DNA from: Microbacterium sp. zg-Y625
GTDB lineage: Bacteria > Actinomycetota > Actinomycetes > Actinomycetales > Microbacteriaceae
Reading direction: 5' to 3'
DNA length: 64,000 bases
Assembly (NCBI RefSeq): GCF_030246925.1
Contig: NZ_CP126740.1
Coordinates: 3,162,001 to 3,226,000 of the forward strand
The translations under genes and the position numbers were made by a program. Positions within the stretch are counted from its first letter, which is position 1; each line of letters starts with the position of its first letter. Shown here one piece after another: positions 15,884 to 23,999 of the stretch. A model generated the notes under the pieces. The model saw nothing but the letters and a program-made list of their open reading frames with translations, searched no databases and was not told the DNA's origin.

Positions 15884-17272
15884 ATGGGCCTCTCGTTCGA
15901 CGGCCTCGCCTCCGGCCTCGACACCACCGCCATCATCGATGCGCTGATGGACGTCGAGGCGATCCCCCGCACGCTGCTGAGCAACAAGTCCGACGACCGC
16001 AAGCTCGTCATCTCGCAGCTGCAGTCGCTCAACACCGCGTTGCAGAAGCTGCTGACCAGCGCGAAGGATGCCACCGGCGCCACCGCGCTCGCTCAGGTGA
16101 AGGCGACCAGCTCCGACCCGTCGGTCACACTCGTCGCGAAGCCGGGGGCCACCGCGGTCTCCACCCAGGTCGTGGTGGATCGCACCGCCACGGCGCACAC
16201 CGTCGTCAGCCGCGCCATGACCGGCTTCACCGCAGACCCGCTCGTGCTCACGGTCGAGAGCGCGTCGGGTGAGCTCGTCGAGGTGCGTCCCGCCTCGTCA
16301 GCCCCCGCCGAGGTCGCCAGAGCCCTCAGCGCCGCCGGCGCCGGCATCGTCGCGTCCGCCGTCTCGGCCGGCGCCGACGGCAGCGGGCAGGCGCTCTACC
16401 GCCTGCAGGTCACCGCCACCGAGACCGGGGCCGCGGCCGCCTTCCGGGTGCACCTCGGCGACGCCGCCGCCGTCGCTGCCGGCACCGCCACCGATCTCGC
16501 GGGCGAAACGGGCGCCGCGGTCGTCACGCAGGGCGCCGACGCGCAGGTGCGGCTGTGGGCGGGCACCGCCGCCGAGCAGGTCGTGACGTCGCCGAAGAAC
16601 ACGTTCACCGAGATGTTCGCCGGCGTGGACGTCACGGTCTCGAAGGCCGACACCGCTCCCGTCACGGTCTCCGTCGCCGCCGATCCCGCCGCCCGAGCCA
16701 AGGCCGCCGGCGATCTCGTCGGCCAGGTCGCCGCCGCACTGTCGGGCATCGCGAAGGGCTCCGCCGCGACCACGCCCACCGGGGCCGGGGGCACGACGAC
16801 CCTCGGCGTGTTCACCGGCGACAGCACCGTGCGCGCCCTCCGACAGGCGCTGACCGACGCGGTGCAGCTCCCGATCGACGGGGTGTCACCCTCGACGATC
16901 GGCATCTCCGTGGACCGGTACGGCGCGCTGTCGTTCGACGAGAAGAAGTTCCTCGCGGCCCTCGAGACCGACCCGGCCGCGGCGGGGGCCCTCTTCGCCG
17001 GCGTCGCCGCCCGCGTGCAGGAGGTCAGCGACCAGTACTCCGACAAGTACGACGGGCTGCTCACCGCCCGCATCACGGGACAGCAGAGCGAGGTCAGCCG
17101 CATGTCCGACCAGCTCGAGCGCTGGGACCTGCGGCTCGACCAGCGGCGGGCGACGCTCGAGCGGACGTACGCGTCGCTGGAGACGATGCTCTCCCGCCTG
17201 CAGGCGCAGTCGTCCTACCTCACCTCGCAGCTGGCGAGCCTGCCCTCGAACTCCGACGGAGGCAGCTCATGA
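15884..17272 (+). CDS. fliD: Flagellar filament cap protein FliD (HAP2)
   Basis: 462 residues from ATG 15884. The N-terminus MGLSFDGLASGLDTTAIIDALM is the FliD signature. The C-terminus has SVDRYGALSFDEKKFLAALETDPAAAGALF and the coiled coil MSDQLERWDLRLDQRRATLERTYASLETMLSRLQAQSSYLTSQL. The middle is Ala/Thr/Val-rich, forming the exposed domains. It caps the growing filament and folds incoming flagellin. fliS overlaps its stop as ATGA. Confidence 0.95.
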   Translation: MGLSFDGLASGLDTTAIIDALMDVEAIPRTLLSNKSDDRKLVISQLQSLNTALQKLLTSAKDATGATALAQVKATSSDPSVTLVAKPGATAVSTQVVVDRTATAHTVVSRAMTGFTADPLVLTVESASGELVEVRPASSAPAEVARALSAAGAGIVASAVSAGADGSGQALYRLQVTATETGAAAAFRVHLGDAAAVAAGTATDLAGETGAAVVTQGADAQVRLWAGTAAEQVVTSPKNTFTEMFAGVDVTVSKADTAPVTVSVAADPAARAKAAGDLVGQVAAALSGIAKGSAATTPTGAGGTTTLGVFTGDSTVRALRQALTDAVQLPIDGVSPSTIGISVDRYGALSFDEKKFLAALETDPAAAGALFAGVAARVQEVSDQYSDKYDGLLTARITGQQSEVSRMSDQLERWDLRLDQRRATLERTYASLETMLSRLQAQSSYLTSQLASLPSNSDGGSS

Positions 17273-17652
17273 ACGCCGCCCTGAAAGCCCAGCAGCGCTA
17301 CCGCGAAGAGGCGATCCTCTCGGCGAGCCCCGAGCGCCTGGTCACGATGCTGTACGACCGGCTGCTGCTGGATGTGGCACGGGCCGAGGCCGCACAGCGT
17401 GCGGGCGCCTGGGAGACGGCGAACGGCGAACTGCAGCACGCGCAGAGCATCGTCACCGAGCTCTCGTCCTCCCTCGCGCCCTCGTGGTCCGGCAGCGCCG
17501 AGCTGCAGGCGGTGTACGCGTACCTGACGCGCACCCTCATCGGCGCCAACATCGGCCGGGACCCCGAGCGCACCCGCGAGTGCCATGAGCTGATCGCGCC
17601 CCTGCACGAGGCATGGCACGCCGCGGCGTCGGCGACGGTGTCGGGATCATGA
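17269..17652 (+). CDS. fliS: Flagellin-specific chaperone FliS
   Basis: 127 residues, helical bundle. It starts MNAALKAQQRYREEAILSASPERLVTMLYDRLLLDVARAE, the FliS hallmark (SPxxLVxMLYD). It prevents early flagellin polymerisation before export. It is translationally coupled to fliD upstream and to the next small gene. Confidence 0.94.
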   Translation: MNAALKAQQRYREEAILSASPERLVTMLYDRLLLDVARAEAAQRAGAWETANGELQHAQSIVTELSSSLAPSWSGSAELQAVYAYLTRTLIGANIGRDPERTRECHELIAPLHEAWHAAASATVSGS

Positions 17653-17924
17653 GATCGGATGCCGCCTGGCTGGCGCTGCTGGAGCGTTTCGAACGGGATC
17701 TCGACGAGACCGCCGGCGACCCGACACCCTGGACCCCGATCCTGCACCGCGCGCCCCTTCCGGCGGAGCTGGTCGACCGCGCGACCCGCCTCGTGCAGCG
17801 GCAGGAGCAGCGCATGGCGCGCCTGCGCGAGGAACTCGCGGTCACCCGCGGGCACCTCGACGCGATCGGCATGGTCCCGCCGCTTCGGGAAGACGGAGCG
17901 GCATACGTCGACGTCAGCGGCTAA
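17649..17924 (+). CDS. Small helical protein in the FliT position
   Basis: 91 residues from ATG 17649, overlapping the fliS stop as ATGA (a longer frame opens inside fliS). It begins MRSDAAWLALLERFERDLDE, has an amphipathic helix LVDRATRLVQRQEQRMARLREELAVTRGHLDAIG, and ends PPLREDGAAYVDVSG. Sequence similarity to known FliT is weak, but the place after fliD-fliS, the size and the helical character fit a FliD chaperone. Its TAA stop is also the -35 of the flgB promoter. Confidence 0.7.
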   Translation: MRSDAAWLALLERFERDLDETAGDPTPWTPILHRAPLPAELVDRATRLVQRQEQRMARLREELAVTRGHLDAIGMVPPLREDGAAYVDVSG

Positions 17925-17948
17925 CGGCGGCGGCGGCGCGGCCGATAG
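17922..17948 (+). promoter_or_regulatory. FliA-type promoter of the flgB operon
   Basis: TAAC at 17922-17925, 15 bp, then GCCGATAG at 17941-17948. The TAA is the stop codon of the FliT-like gene. Confidence 0.75.
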
Positions 17949-17954
17949 GAGTTC

Positions 17955-17994
17955 GTGAGCAGGGATCGCTCACCCCTTCGGCCACGGATCGGCC
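17955..17994 (+). promoter_or_regulatory. flgB leader with two GGA-loop hairpins (possible CsrA sites)
   Basis: Hairpin 1: GTGAGC (17955-17960), loop AGGGATC, GCTCAC (17968-17973). Hairpin 2: GGCC (17980-17983), loop ACGGATC, GGCC (17991-17994). Both expose GGA, and the second shows the same ACGGAT as the flagellin leader. They lie between the promoter and the GTG start of flgB. Confidence 0.5.
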
Positions 17995-18022
17995 ACGTCA
18001 ACCGGCGACGGAAACGGCTTTC

Positions 18023-18364
18023 GTGTTCGATTCAGTGACCACCACCGCGCTCACCAGCGCGCTCGACGGGCTCTCGCAGCGTCAACGCGCCATCGCGGAC
18101 AACATCGCCAACGTCAACACCTCGGGGTATCGCGCGAAGGTCGTGGCCTTCGAAGACGCCCTCGCCGCCTCGGTGGCGCGCGGCGACGGCGACGTCGCCC
18201 CCGCCGTGACCGAGTCCCGGGCCGCGACGCGGCTGAACGGCAACAACGTCAACCTCGACACCGAGACGCTGACCAATATCGAAACGGTGCTGCGCTACCA
18301 GTTCGCCTCCCAAGCGGTGGGCGGAACGTTCAGCTCCGTGCAGACCGCCCTGAGGACGTCATGA
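18023..18364 (+). CDS. flgB: Flagellar basal-body rod protein FlgB
   Basis: 113 residues from GTG 18023. The rod motif is LSQRQRAIADNIANVNTSGYRAKVVAFEDAL, and the C-terminal helix is VLRYQFASQAVGGTFSSVQTALR. It forms the proximal rod. It opens a long run of overlapping flagellar genes: flgB-flgC-fliE-fliF-fliG-fliH-fliI-fliJ-fliK-type. Confidence 0.94.
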   Translation: MFDSVTTTALTSALDGLSQRQRAIADNIANVNTSGYRAKVVAFEDALAASVARGDGDVAPAVTESRAATRLNGNNVNLDTETLTNIETVLRYQFASQAVGGTFSSVQTALRTS

Positions 18365-18753
18365 CCTTCGACGCCATCGGCATCGCCGGCTCGGGGCTCA
18401 CCGCCCACCGCACCTGGCTCGACGCGCTGAGCGACAACATCGCCAACATCAACACGGTGACCTCGACCGACGACGACGCGTTCCGCCAGCGCTACGTCGC
18501 CGTGCAGGCGGACGGCGACGGGGGCGGCGTGCGCGTCGTGGGCGCCGAGCTCGGCGACGGCGAGGGCCGGCTCGTCCACGAGCCCACCCACCCGCTCGCC
18601 GACGCAGACGGCTACGTCCGCTACCCCGACATCGACCTCGGTGAGCAGATGGGCCACCTGATCATGGCCCAGCGCGGCTACCAGGCCAGCGCCGCGGTGG
18701 TCGACCGCGCCAAGACGACCTACGAGGCCGCCCTGCAGATCGGACGCCGCTGA
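18361..18753 (+). CDS. flgC: Flagellar basal-body rod protein FlgC
   Basis: 130 residues, overlapping flgB as ATGA. The N-terminus FDAIGIAGSGLTAHRTWLDALSDNIANIN and the C-terminus YPDIDLGEQMGHLIMAQRGYQASAAVV are standard FlgC. Proximal rod subunit. Confidence 0.95.
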   Translation: MTFDAIGIAGSGLTAHRTWLDALSDNIANINTVTSTDDDAFRQRYVAVQADGDGGGVRVVGAELGDGEGRLVHEPTHPLADADGYVRYPDIDLGEQMGHLIMAQRGYQASAAVVDRAKTTYEAALQIGRR

Positions 18754-19055
18754 TGCCCTCGATCCCCTCCATCGACGCGATCGCGTCGTCGATCCCCCTC
18801 CCCGTCGCACCGCCCGCGCCCTCGCCGGCCGGGGACGGGGCCTTCGCCCAGAGCATCACCGGTGCCGTCGATGAGCTGCGCGCCCTGCAGTCCACGTCGA
18901 ACGAGCTGGCCGTCGCCGCCGTGACGGGCGACCTCGACGACATCCACTCCGCCATGATCGCGTCGTCCCGCGCCTCGGTCACGCTCGAACTCATCTCCGC
19001 CGTGCGCAACAAGGGCGTCGACGCCTTCAACGAGATCATGCGGATGCAGGCCTGA
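18753..19055 (+). CDS. fliE: Flagellar hook-basal body complex protein FliE
   Basis: 100 residues. The C-terminal half VTGDLDDIHSAMIASSRASVTLELISAVRNKGVDAFNEIMRMQ is the FliE signature. It links the MS ring to the rod. Both ends overlap neighbours by one base (TGATG). Confidence 0.94.
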   Translation: MPSIPSIDAIASSIPLPVAPPAPSPAGDGAFAQSITGAVDELRALQSTSNELAVAAVTGDLDDIHSAMIASSRASVTLELISAVRNKGVDAFNEIMRMQA

Positions 19056-20674
19056 TGCCTGCGGCGGTCACCTCCCTCTTCAGCCGCCTGCGTGGCACGG
19101 TGGGATCGTTCACGGTCGCTCAGCGGACGATCGCCGTCATCGGCATCGCCGCACTCACCATGGGAGCCTTCGCCATCGCGAGCTGGCTCGCCCGGCCCAC
19201 CCTCACACCGCTGTTCACCGGGCTGAGCGCCGCCGATGCGAGCGCCGTGGTCGAGCAGCTGCGGGCTTCGTCGGTGGGGTACGAGCTCACCGACGGCGGG
19301 TCGACCGTGCTCGTCCCCGAAGCCGTCGTCTACGAGCAGCGGCTCGCTGCCGCCGTCGCGGGGCTCCCCAGCGCCGGCTCGAACGGCTACACCCTGCTGG
19401 ACGAGATGGGCGTCACCAGCTCGGAGTTCCAGCAGTCGGTCACCTACAAGCGCGCGATCGAAGGCGAACTCGCCCGCACGATCTCGGCGCTGGAGGGGGT
19501 GTCGACGGCCTCGGTGCAGCTCGCGATCCCCGAAGAGAGCGTCTTCGTGTCGGAGACCGTCGACCCCACCGCATCGGTCTTCATCGAGACCGCCGACCGC
19601 GCCACGCTGTCGTCGGCGCAGGTGGATGCCATCATCCACCTCACCTCCGCCTCGGTCAGCGGCATGAAGCCCGAGAACGTCGCCGTCGTCGACCAGGCCG
19701 GGCACACGCTCTCGGCCGTCGGCGCCGGGTCGGGAGGGGGTGCCGGCGAGCAGGCCGGCGCCTATGAGACCCGCCTCACCGCCGGCATCCAGCAGATGCT
19801 CGACACCGTGGTCGGGGCCGGCAACGCCACCGTCACGGTCGCGGCGGAGATGGACCAGGCCACCAGCGAGCGGATCGACGAGACGTACACGCCCGTCGAG
19901 GGCGAGGCGTCGACGAGCGAGCAGACCAGCACCGAGACGTACAGCGGCCCGGCAGCGGGCACGGGAGTGCTGGGGGCCGAGGCCGCCGCGGCCGCCCAGG
20001 GCGGTGCGGGCACATACGAATCCACCCAGTCGACCCGCAACAGCGTCGTCAACAAGTCCGTGGAGAGCACGACCACCCCGGCCGGTTCCCTCCGGCGGCA
20101 GACCGTGGCCGTCGCCGTCGACGCCACCGCGGCCGACGCCGTCGACGTCGACCAGATCGAGGCTCTCGTGGCGTCGGCGGCGGGGATCGTCCCGGGGCGC
20201 GGCGACGATCTGACGGTCGAGCTCGTCACGTTCAGCGACGCCGACGCCGTCGCCGCCCAGGCGGCGCTGGATGCCGCGCGCGCGGCCGAAGAGGCGGAGC
20301 GTCAGGGCGAACTCACCCGCACCGCACTGATCGTGGGCGCGGTCGCCCTGGTGCTCATCCTGGCCGCCGTCACCGGCATCACCGTCGCACGGCGGCGCGC
20401 GAAGGCGGCATGGGCGGCGCAGTCCACCGTCGCGCCGCTGCAGCTCGACCCCGTCGCCGACCCGTTCGGCGCCATCGTGCACGGCACGGCCCCGCAGCTG
20501 GAGGCACCAACGGTGCCGCTGCCGCTGCTCGACCTCGAGCCCGATCCCGAGCCGGAGCCCACCCAGATCACCCTCGACCGCCGCCGCGCCGAGCTCGGCG
20601 ACTTCGCGCGCAGGGACCCCGCCCGCACGGCCGATCTGCTGCGCAGCCTCATGCGGGACAGGCAGGACGCATGA
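19055..20674 (+). CDS. fliF: Flagellar MS-ring protein FliF
   Basis: 539 residues. The first membrane segment is at about 25-46 (AVIGIAALTMGAFAIASWLA). The periplasmic ring-building motifs include LFTGLSAADASAVVEQLRASSVGYELTDGGSTVLVP and VTYKRAIEGELARTISALEGVSTASVQLAIPEES. The second membrane segment is at about 424-445, and the cytoplasmic tail DFARRDPARTADLLRSLMRDR is the FliG-binding end. It is the base plate of the motor and export gate. Confidence 0.96.
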   Translation: MPAAVTSLFSRLRGTVGSFTVAQRTIAVIGIAALTMGAFAIASWLARPTLTPLFTGLSAADASAVVEQLRASSVGYELTDGGSTVLVPEAVVYEQRLAAAVAGLPSAGSNGYTLLDEMGVTSSEFQQSVTYKRAIEGELARTISALEGVSTASVQLAIPEESVFVSETVDPTASVFIETADRATLSSAQVDAIIHLTSASVSGMKPENVAVVDQAGHTLSAVGAGSGGGAGEQAGAYETRLTAGIQQMLDTVVGAGNATVTVAAEMDQATSERIDETYTPVEGEASTSEQTSTETYSGPAAGTGVLGAEAAAAAQGGAGTYESTQSTRNSVVNKSVESTTTPAGSLRRQTVAVAVDATAADAVDVDQIEALVASAAGIVPGRGDDLTVELVTFSDADAVAAQAALDAARAAEEAERQGELTRTALIVGAVALVLILAAVTGITVARRRAKAAWAAQSTVAPLQLDPVADPFGAIVHGTAPQLEAPTVPLPLLDLEPDPEPEPTQITLDRRRAELGDFARRDPARTADLLRSLMRDRQDA

Positions 20675-21675
20675 ACGACCTCAACGGCACGCAGACCGCG
20701 GCGGTCGTGATGATGAACCTCGACCGCGCCCTCGCCATCGAGGTGATGAAGCACCTCACCGAGGAGGAGGCCGAGGGGATCGCCGCCGAGATCATCCGGC
20801 TGAACCGCCTGGATGCCGAGACGACCGCACGTGCCCTGTCGGACTTCCACCGCATCGTGCAGGGGCACCTGCCCCCCGCGCGCGGCGGCCGCGACATCGC
20901 GGCGGGGCTCCTCGAGGCATCCTTCGGCACCGACCGCGCCGCCGGGGTGCTGACGAAGGTCTCGTCGGCGATGACGGGTTCGTCGTTCGACTTCCTCATC
21001 GCGGTCGAACCCGCGCAGATCGCCAGCGCCGTCGACGGCGAGCTGCCGCAGACCATCGCCCTCGTGCTCGCGCACCTCCCCGTCGATCGTGCGGCCGCCG
21101 TGCTGGCGGAGCTGTCGGACCCGGTGCGCACCGATGTCGCCCAGGCCATCGCGAGCATGGGGACGGCGTCGCAGGATGCCGTGGCCATCGTGGCCGAGGC
21201 GCTGCGCGCCCGGTCGGGGGCCTTCGCCACCCGCGACGCCCCCGACGTGCTCGGCGGCGTGCAGCCCCTCGTCGACATCATCAACCGCTCGGACGCCGCC
21301 GTCGAGAAGGCGCTGCTGGCCAACCTCGAGGCACGCGACAGCGACCTCGCCGAAGACATCCGCTCGCGCATGTTCACCTTCGCCGACGTCGTCGTCCTCG
21401 ACGACCGCGACGCGCAGCGGGTGCTGCGCGGCATCGAGATCCGCACGCTGGCGCTGGCGCTCAAGGGCGCCCCGCCCGCCGTGGCTGCAGTCATCCGCCG
21501 CAACATGTCCGAGCGCAACCGCGAGACCCTCGACGAGGAGTCGCAGGCGCTCGGGGCGGTGCGCGTGTCGCAGGTCGAGGAGGCCAGGGCCGAGATCGTG
21601 CGCACGATCCGCGCCCTCGAGGCCACCGGCGACATCCGCGTGGAGCGCGGCGACGAGGAGGAGTATGTCTCCTGA
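20671..21675 (+). CDS. fliG: Flagellar motor switch protein FliG
   Basis: 334 residues, overlapping fliF as ATGA. It starts MNDLNGTQTAAVVMMNLDRALAIEVMKHLTEEEAEGIAAEI (FliF-binding domain) and has the middle EPAQIASAVDGELPQTIALVLAHLP. The C-terminal torque helix is RSRMFTFADVVVLDDRDAQRVLRGIEIRTLALALKGAP, with the charged residues that meet MotA. Confidence 0.96.
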   Translation: MNDLNGTQTAAVVMMNLDRALAIEVMKHLTEEEAEGIAAEIIRLNRLDAETTARALSDFHRIVQGHLPPARGGRDIAAGLLEASFGTDRAAGVLTKVSSAMTGSSFDFLIAVEPAQIASAVDGELPQTIALVLAHLPVDRAAAVLAELSDPVRTDVAQAIASMGTASQDAVAIVAEALRARSGAFATRDAPDVLGGVQPLVDIINRSDAAVEKALLANLEARDSDLAEDIRSRMFTFADVVVLDDRDAQRVLRGIEIRTLALALKGAPPAVAAVIRRNMSERNRETLDEESQALGAVRVSQVEEARAEIVRTIRALEATGDIRVERGDEEEYVS

Positions 21676-22273
21676 CGTCTTCAGCCCGCTGGCGATCCCG
21701 CGGCTGTCCGGGCCCGCGGAGCACACCGAGCGGGAACGCGCACGGCAGCGCGGTCACGCGATGGGGTACGCCGAAGGCATGCGCGCCGCAGGCGAGGCGG
21801 CGGTGCGCGAAGCGGATCGGGCCGCACGCGAGCGCCGTGCGCAGCACGAAGAACTGCGCACGGCGGCCGCGGCCGCCTTTTCCGCGCTCGAGCGCGCCGC
21901 GGCCTCCTTCACCGAACGTGCCGAGGCCGTGGCCGCGCTCTCCGAGGACCACGTGATGCGCCTGGCCGTCGAGCTCGCCGAGACGATCCTCGCCGCCGAG
22001 GTCGCCGAGGCGACGCGATCGGCGCTCACCGCCTCATCACGGGCGCAGGGGATCCTGGCACCCGGCGACGAGGCGACCGTGGTGCTCAGCCCCCGCGACC
22101 TCGCGACGCTCGACCGGCTGGGGGCGCAACGGCCCGACGGCACGCGGTTCGAGGCCTCCCCCGAGCTGTCCCCCGGCGACGCCGTGGTGCGCCTGCGCGA
22201 CGGCGAGGTGGATCTGCGCGTCGCGACGGCCCTGGCGCGGGCGCGGGCGGCCCTGGCGGAGGTCGCGCCATGA
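21665..22273 (+). CDS. fliH: Flagellar export ATPase regulator FliH
   Basis: 202 residues from ATG 21665 (11-bp overlap with fliG). The long alanine/glutamate coiled coil GYAEGMRAAGEAAVREADRAARERRAQHEEL contains the GxxxA-type repeats usual in FliH. The C-terminal domain is VMRLAVELAETILAAEV and ends just before fliI. It binds FliI and restrains the ATPase. Sequence is poorly conserved; the call rests on pattern and position. Confidence 0.85.
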   Translation: MSPDVFSPLAIPRLSGPAEHTERERARQRGHAMGYAEGMRAAGEAAVREADRAARERRAQHEELRTAAAAAFSALERAAASFTERAEAVAALSEDHVMRLAVELAETILAAEVAEATRSALTASSRAQGILAPGDEATVVLSPRDLATLDRLGAQRPDGTRFEASPELSPGDAVVRLRDGEVDLRVATALARARAALAEVAP

Positions 22274-23580
22274 GTCGGTGGTCGGCGGTGCTCGAGGCGG
22301 CGCTCCCGGAACGCTCGGGCAGCGTCTCGCGGATCCTCGGGCTCAGCGTCGAGGTGCGCGGGCTCACCGCGGCGGTGGGCGACGTCGTCACGATCGCCGG
22401 CGAAGTCGCCGCCGGCGAGGTCGACGCCGAGGTGGTCGCCGCCGAGGAGGGAACCCTCCGATGCATGCCGCTGTCGGCGACGAACGGCATGCGGATCGGC
22501 GCGCGCGCGACGGTCGCGTCGGGCAGGCTCCGCGTGCCGGTGGGACCCCCGGTCCTCGGGCGCATCATCGACGGTCTCGGACGCCCCCTCGACGGGCGCG
22601 GCCCGCTCCAGGCCCGCCGCGTCACCCTCGACCACGACGCCCCTCCGGTCATGGAGCGCGCGCGCATCGCCGCGCCGCTGGCATCGGGCGTGCGGGCGAT
22701 CGACACCCTCAGCCCGATGGGCCGCGGCCAGCGCATGGGCCTGTTCGCCGGCTCGGGTGTGGGCAAGTCGTCGCTGCTGTCGATGATCGCCCGCGGCTCC
22801 GCCGCCGACGTGAACGTCATCGCCCTCGTCGGCGAGCGCGGCCGCGAAGTGCGCGAGTTCATCGAGGACGACCTCGGCGAGGCGGGGCTCGCCCGCTCGG
22901 TCGTGGTGGTGTCCACCTCTGACCAGCCGGCTATGGCGCGCCTGCGAGCGGCGTTCACGGCCACCCGCATCGCCGAGGCGTTCCGCGACGACGGCGTCGA
23001 CGTGATGCTCATGATGGATTCCCTGACGCGCGTGGCGATGGCGCAGCGCGAGATCGGGCTGGCCGCCGGTGAGCCGCCGGCGACGCGCGGCTACCCGCCC
23101 TCGACCTTCCCCGTGCTGGCGAAGCTGCTCGAGCGGGCCGGCAACGACCGCCAGGGCTCCATCACCGGGGTGTACACCGTGCTGGTGGACGGCGACGACC
23201 ACAACGAGCCGGTCGCCGACACCGTGCGCTCGATCCTCGACGGCCACATCGTGCTGGACCGCTCCCTGGCCATCACCGGGCATCACCCCGCCATCGACGT
23301 GCTCGCCTCGGTGTCGCGCCTGGCGGGCAAGGTGACATCCGCCGAGCAGCAGCAGCTCGCCGCGACGCTGCGCACCGTGCTCGCGGCACGCCGCGACGCC
23401 CACGACCTCATCGGCATCGGCGCCTATCAGGCCGGTGCCGATGCGCGAGTGGATGCCGCGATCACCCACCAGCGCGCCCTCGATCAGTTCCTCACCCAGT
23501 CGCTGGACGAGCAGGCCTCGGCCGAGGACTCGTGGCAGCGGCTGAGGTCGCTCGTCGCGGCGTTCGGGGACATCTCGTGA
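22270..23580 (+). CDS. fliI: Flagellum-specific ATP synthase FliI
   Basis: 436 residues. Walker A is GLFAGSGVGKSSLLSMIARG near residue 160, Walker B is VDVMLMMDSLTRVAMAQREIGLAAGEPPATRGYPPS, and the C-terminus matches F1/type III secretion ATPases. As a hexamer it unfolds export cargo. It overlaps fliH (ATGA) and fliJ (GTGA). Confidence 0.97.
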   Translation: MSRWSAVLEAALPERSGSVSRILGLSVEVRGLTAAVGDVVTIAGEVAAGEVDAEVVAAEEGTLRCMPLSATNGMRIGARATVASGRLRVPVGPPVLGRIIDGLGRPLDGRGPLQARRVTLDHDAPPVMERARIAAPLASGVRAIDTLSPMGRGQRMGLFAGSGVGKSSLLSMIARGSAADVNVIALVGERGREVREFIEDDLGEAGLARSVVVVSTSDQPAMARLRAAFTATRIAEAFRDDGVDVMLMMDSLTRVAMAQREIGLAAGEPPATRGYPPSTFPVLAKLLERAGNDRQGSITGVYTVLVDGDDHNEPVADTVRSILDGHIVLDRSLAITGHHPAIDVLASVSRLAGKVTSAEQQQLAATLRTVLAARRDAHDLIGIGAYQAGADARVDAAITHQRALDQFLTQSLDEQASAEDSWQRLRSLVAAFGDIS

Positions 23581-23999
23581 GCCGCCCCTTCCGCCTCGCG
23601 GGGCTGCTGCGCGTGCGCGGCCTGCAGGAGCGCGCCGCCGCCGAGCACCTCTCGCGCGCGGCCCTCGAGCACACGCGCACGCAGGCGCGGGAGCGCGAGC
23701 TGCGCGCCGCCCTGTCGAGCACCTCCGACGTCGCCGTCGACGTCCGCGCGCTGGCCGCCCTCGCCGCCTCGCGCGTGGCCTCGCGCGGCCTGCTGGCCGA
23801 CCTCGCCCTGCTCGGCGACCTGCAGCAGACCACCGTCGACGATGCACGGGCGCGCCACGCAGCCACCCGCGTCGATCAGCGCGGACTCGCGCGGCTCGCC
23901 GACGCGCACACCGAGCGCGAGCGCGCCCACGCGCTGCGCGCCGAGCAGGCGGAACTCGACGAGATCGCCGTCAGACCCCCGACCCAGGAGACGTCATGA
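23577..23999 (+). CDS. fliJ: FliJ-like export stalk protein
   Basis: 140 residues from GTG 23577, overlapping the fliI stop. It is almost entirely charged, alanine-rich coiled coil (RLAGLLRVRGLQERAAAEHLSRAALEHTRTQARERELR). Short sequences of this kind after fliI are FliJ, the stalk that couples the ATPase to the FlhA gate. The call rests on position, size and helix pattern. Confidence 0.8.
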   Translation: MSRPFRLAGLLRVRGLQERAAAEHLSRAALEHTRTQARERELRAALSSTSDVAVDVRALAALAASRVASRGLLADLALLGDLQQTTVDDARARHAATRVDQRGLARLADAHTERERAHALRAEQAELDEIAVRPPTQETS

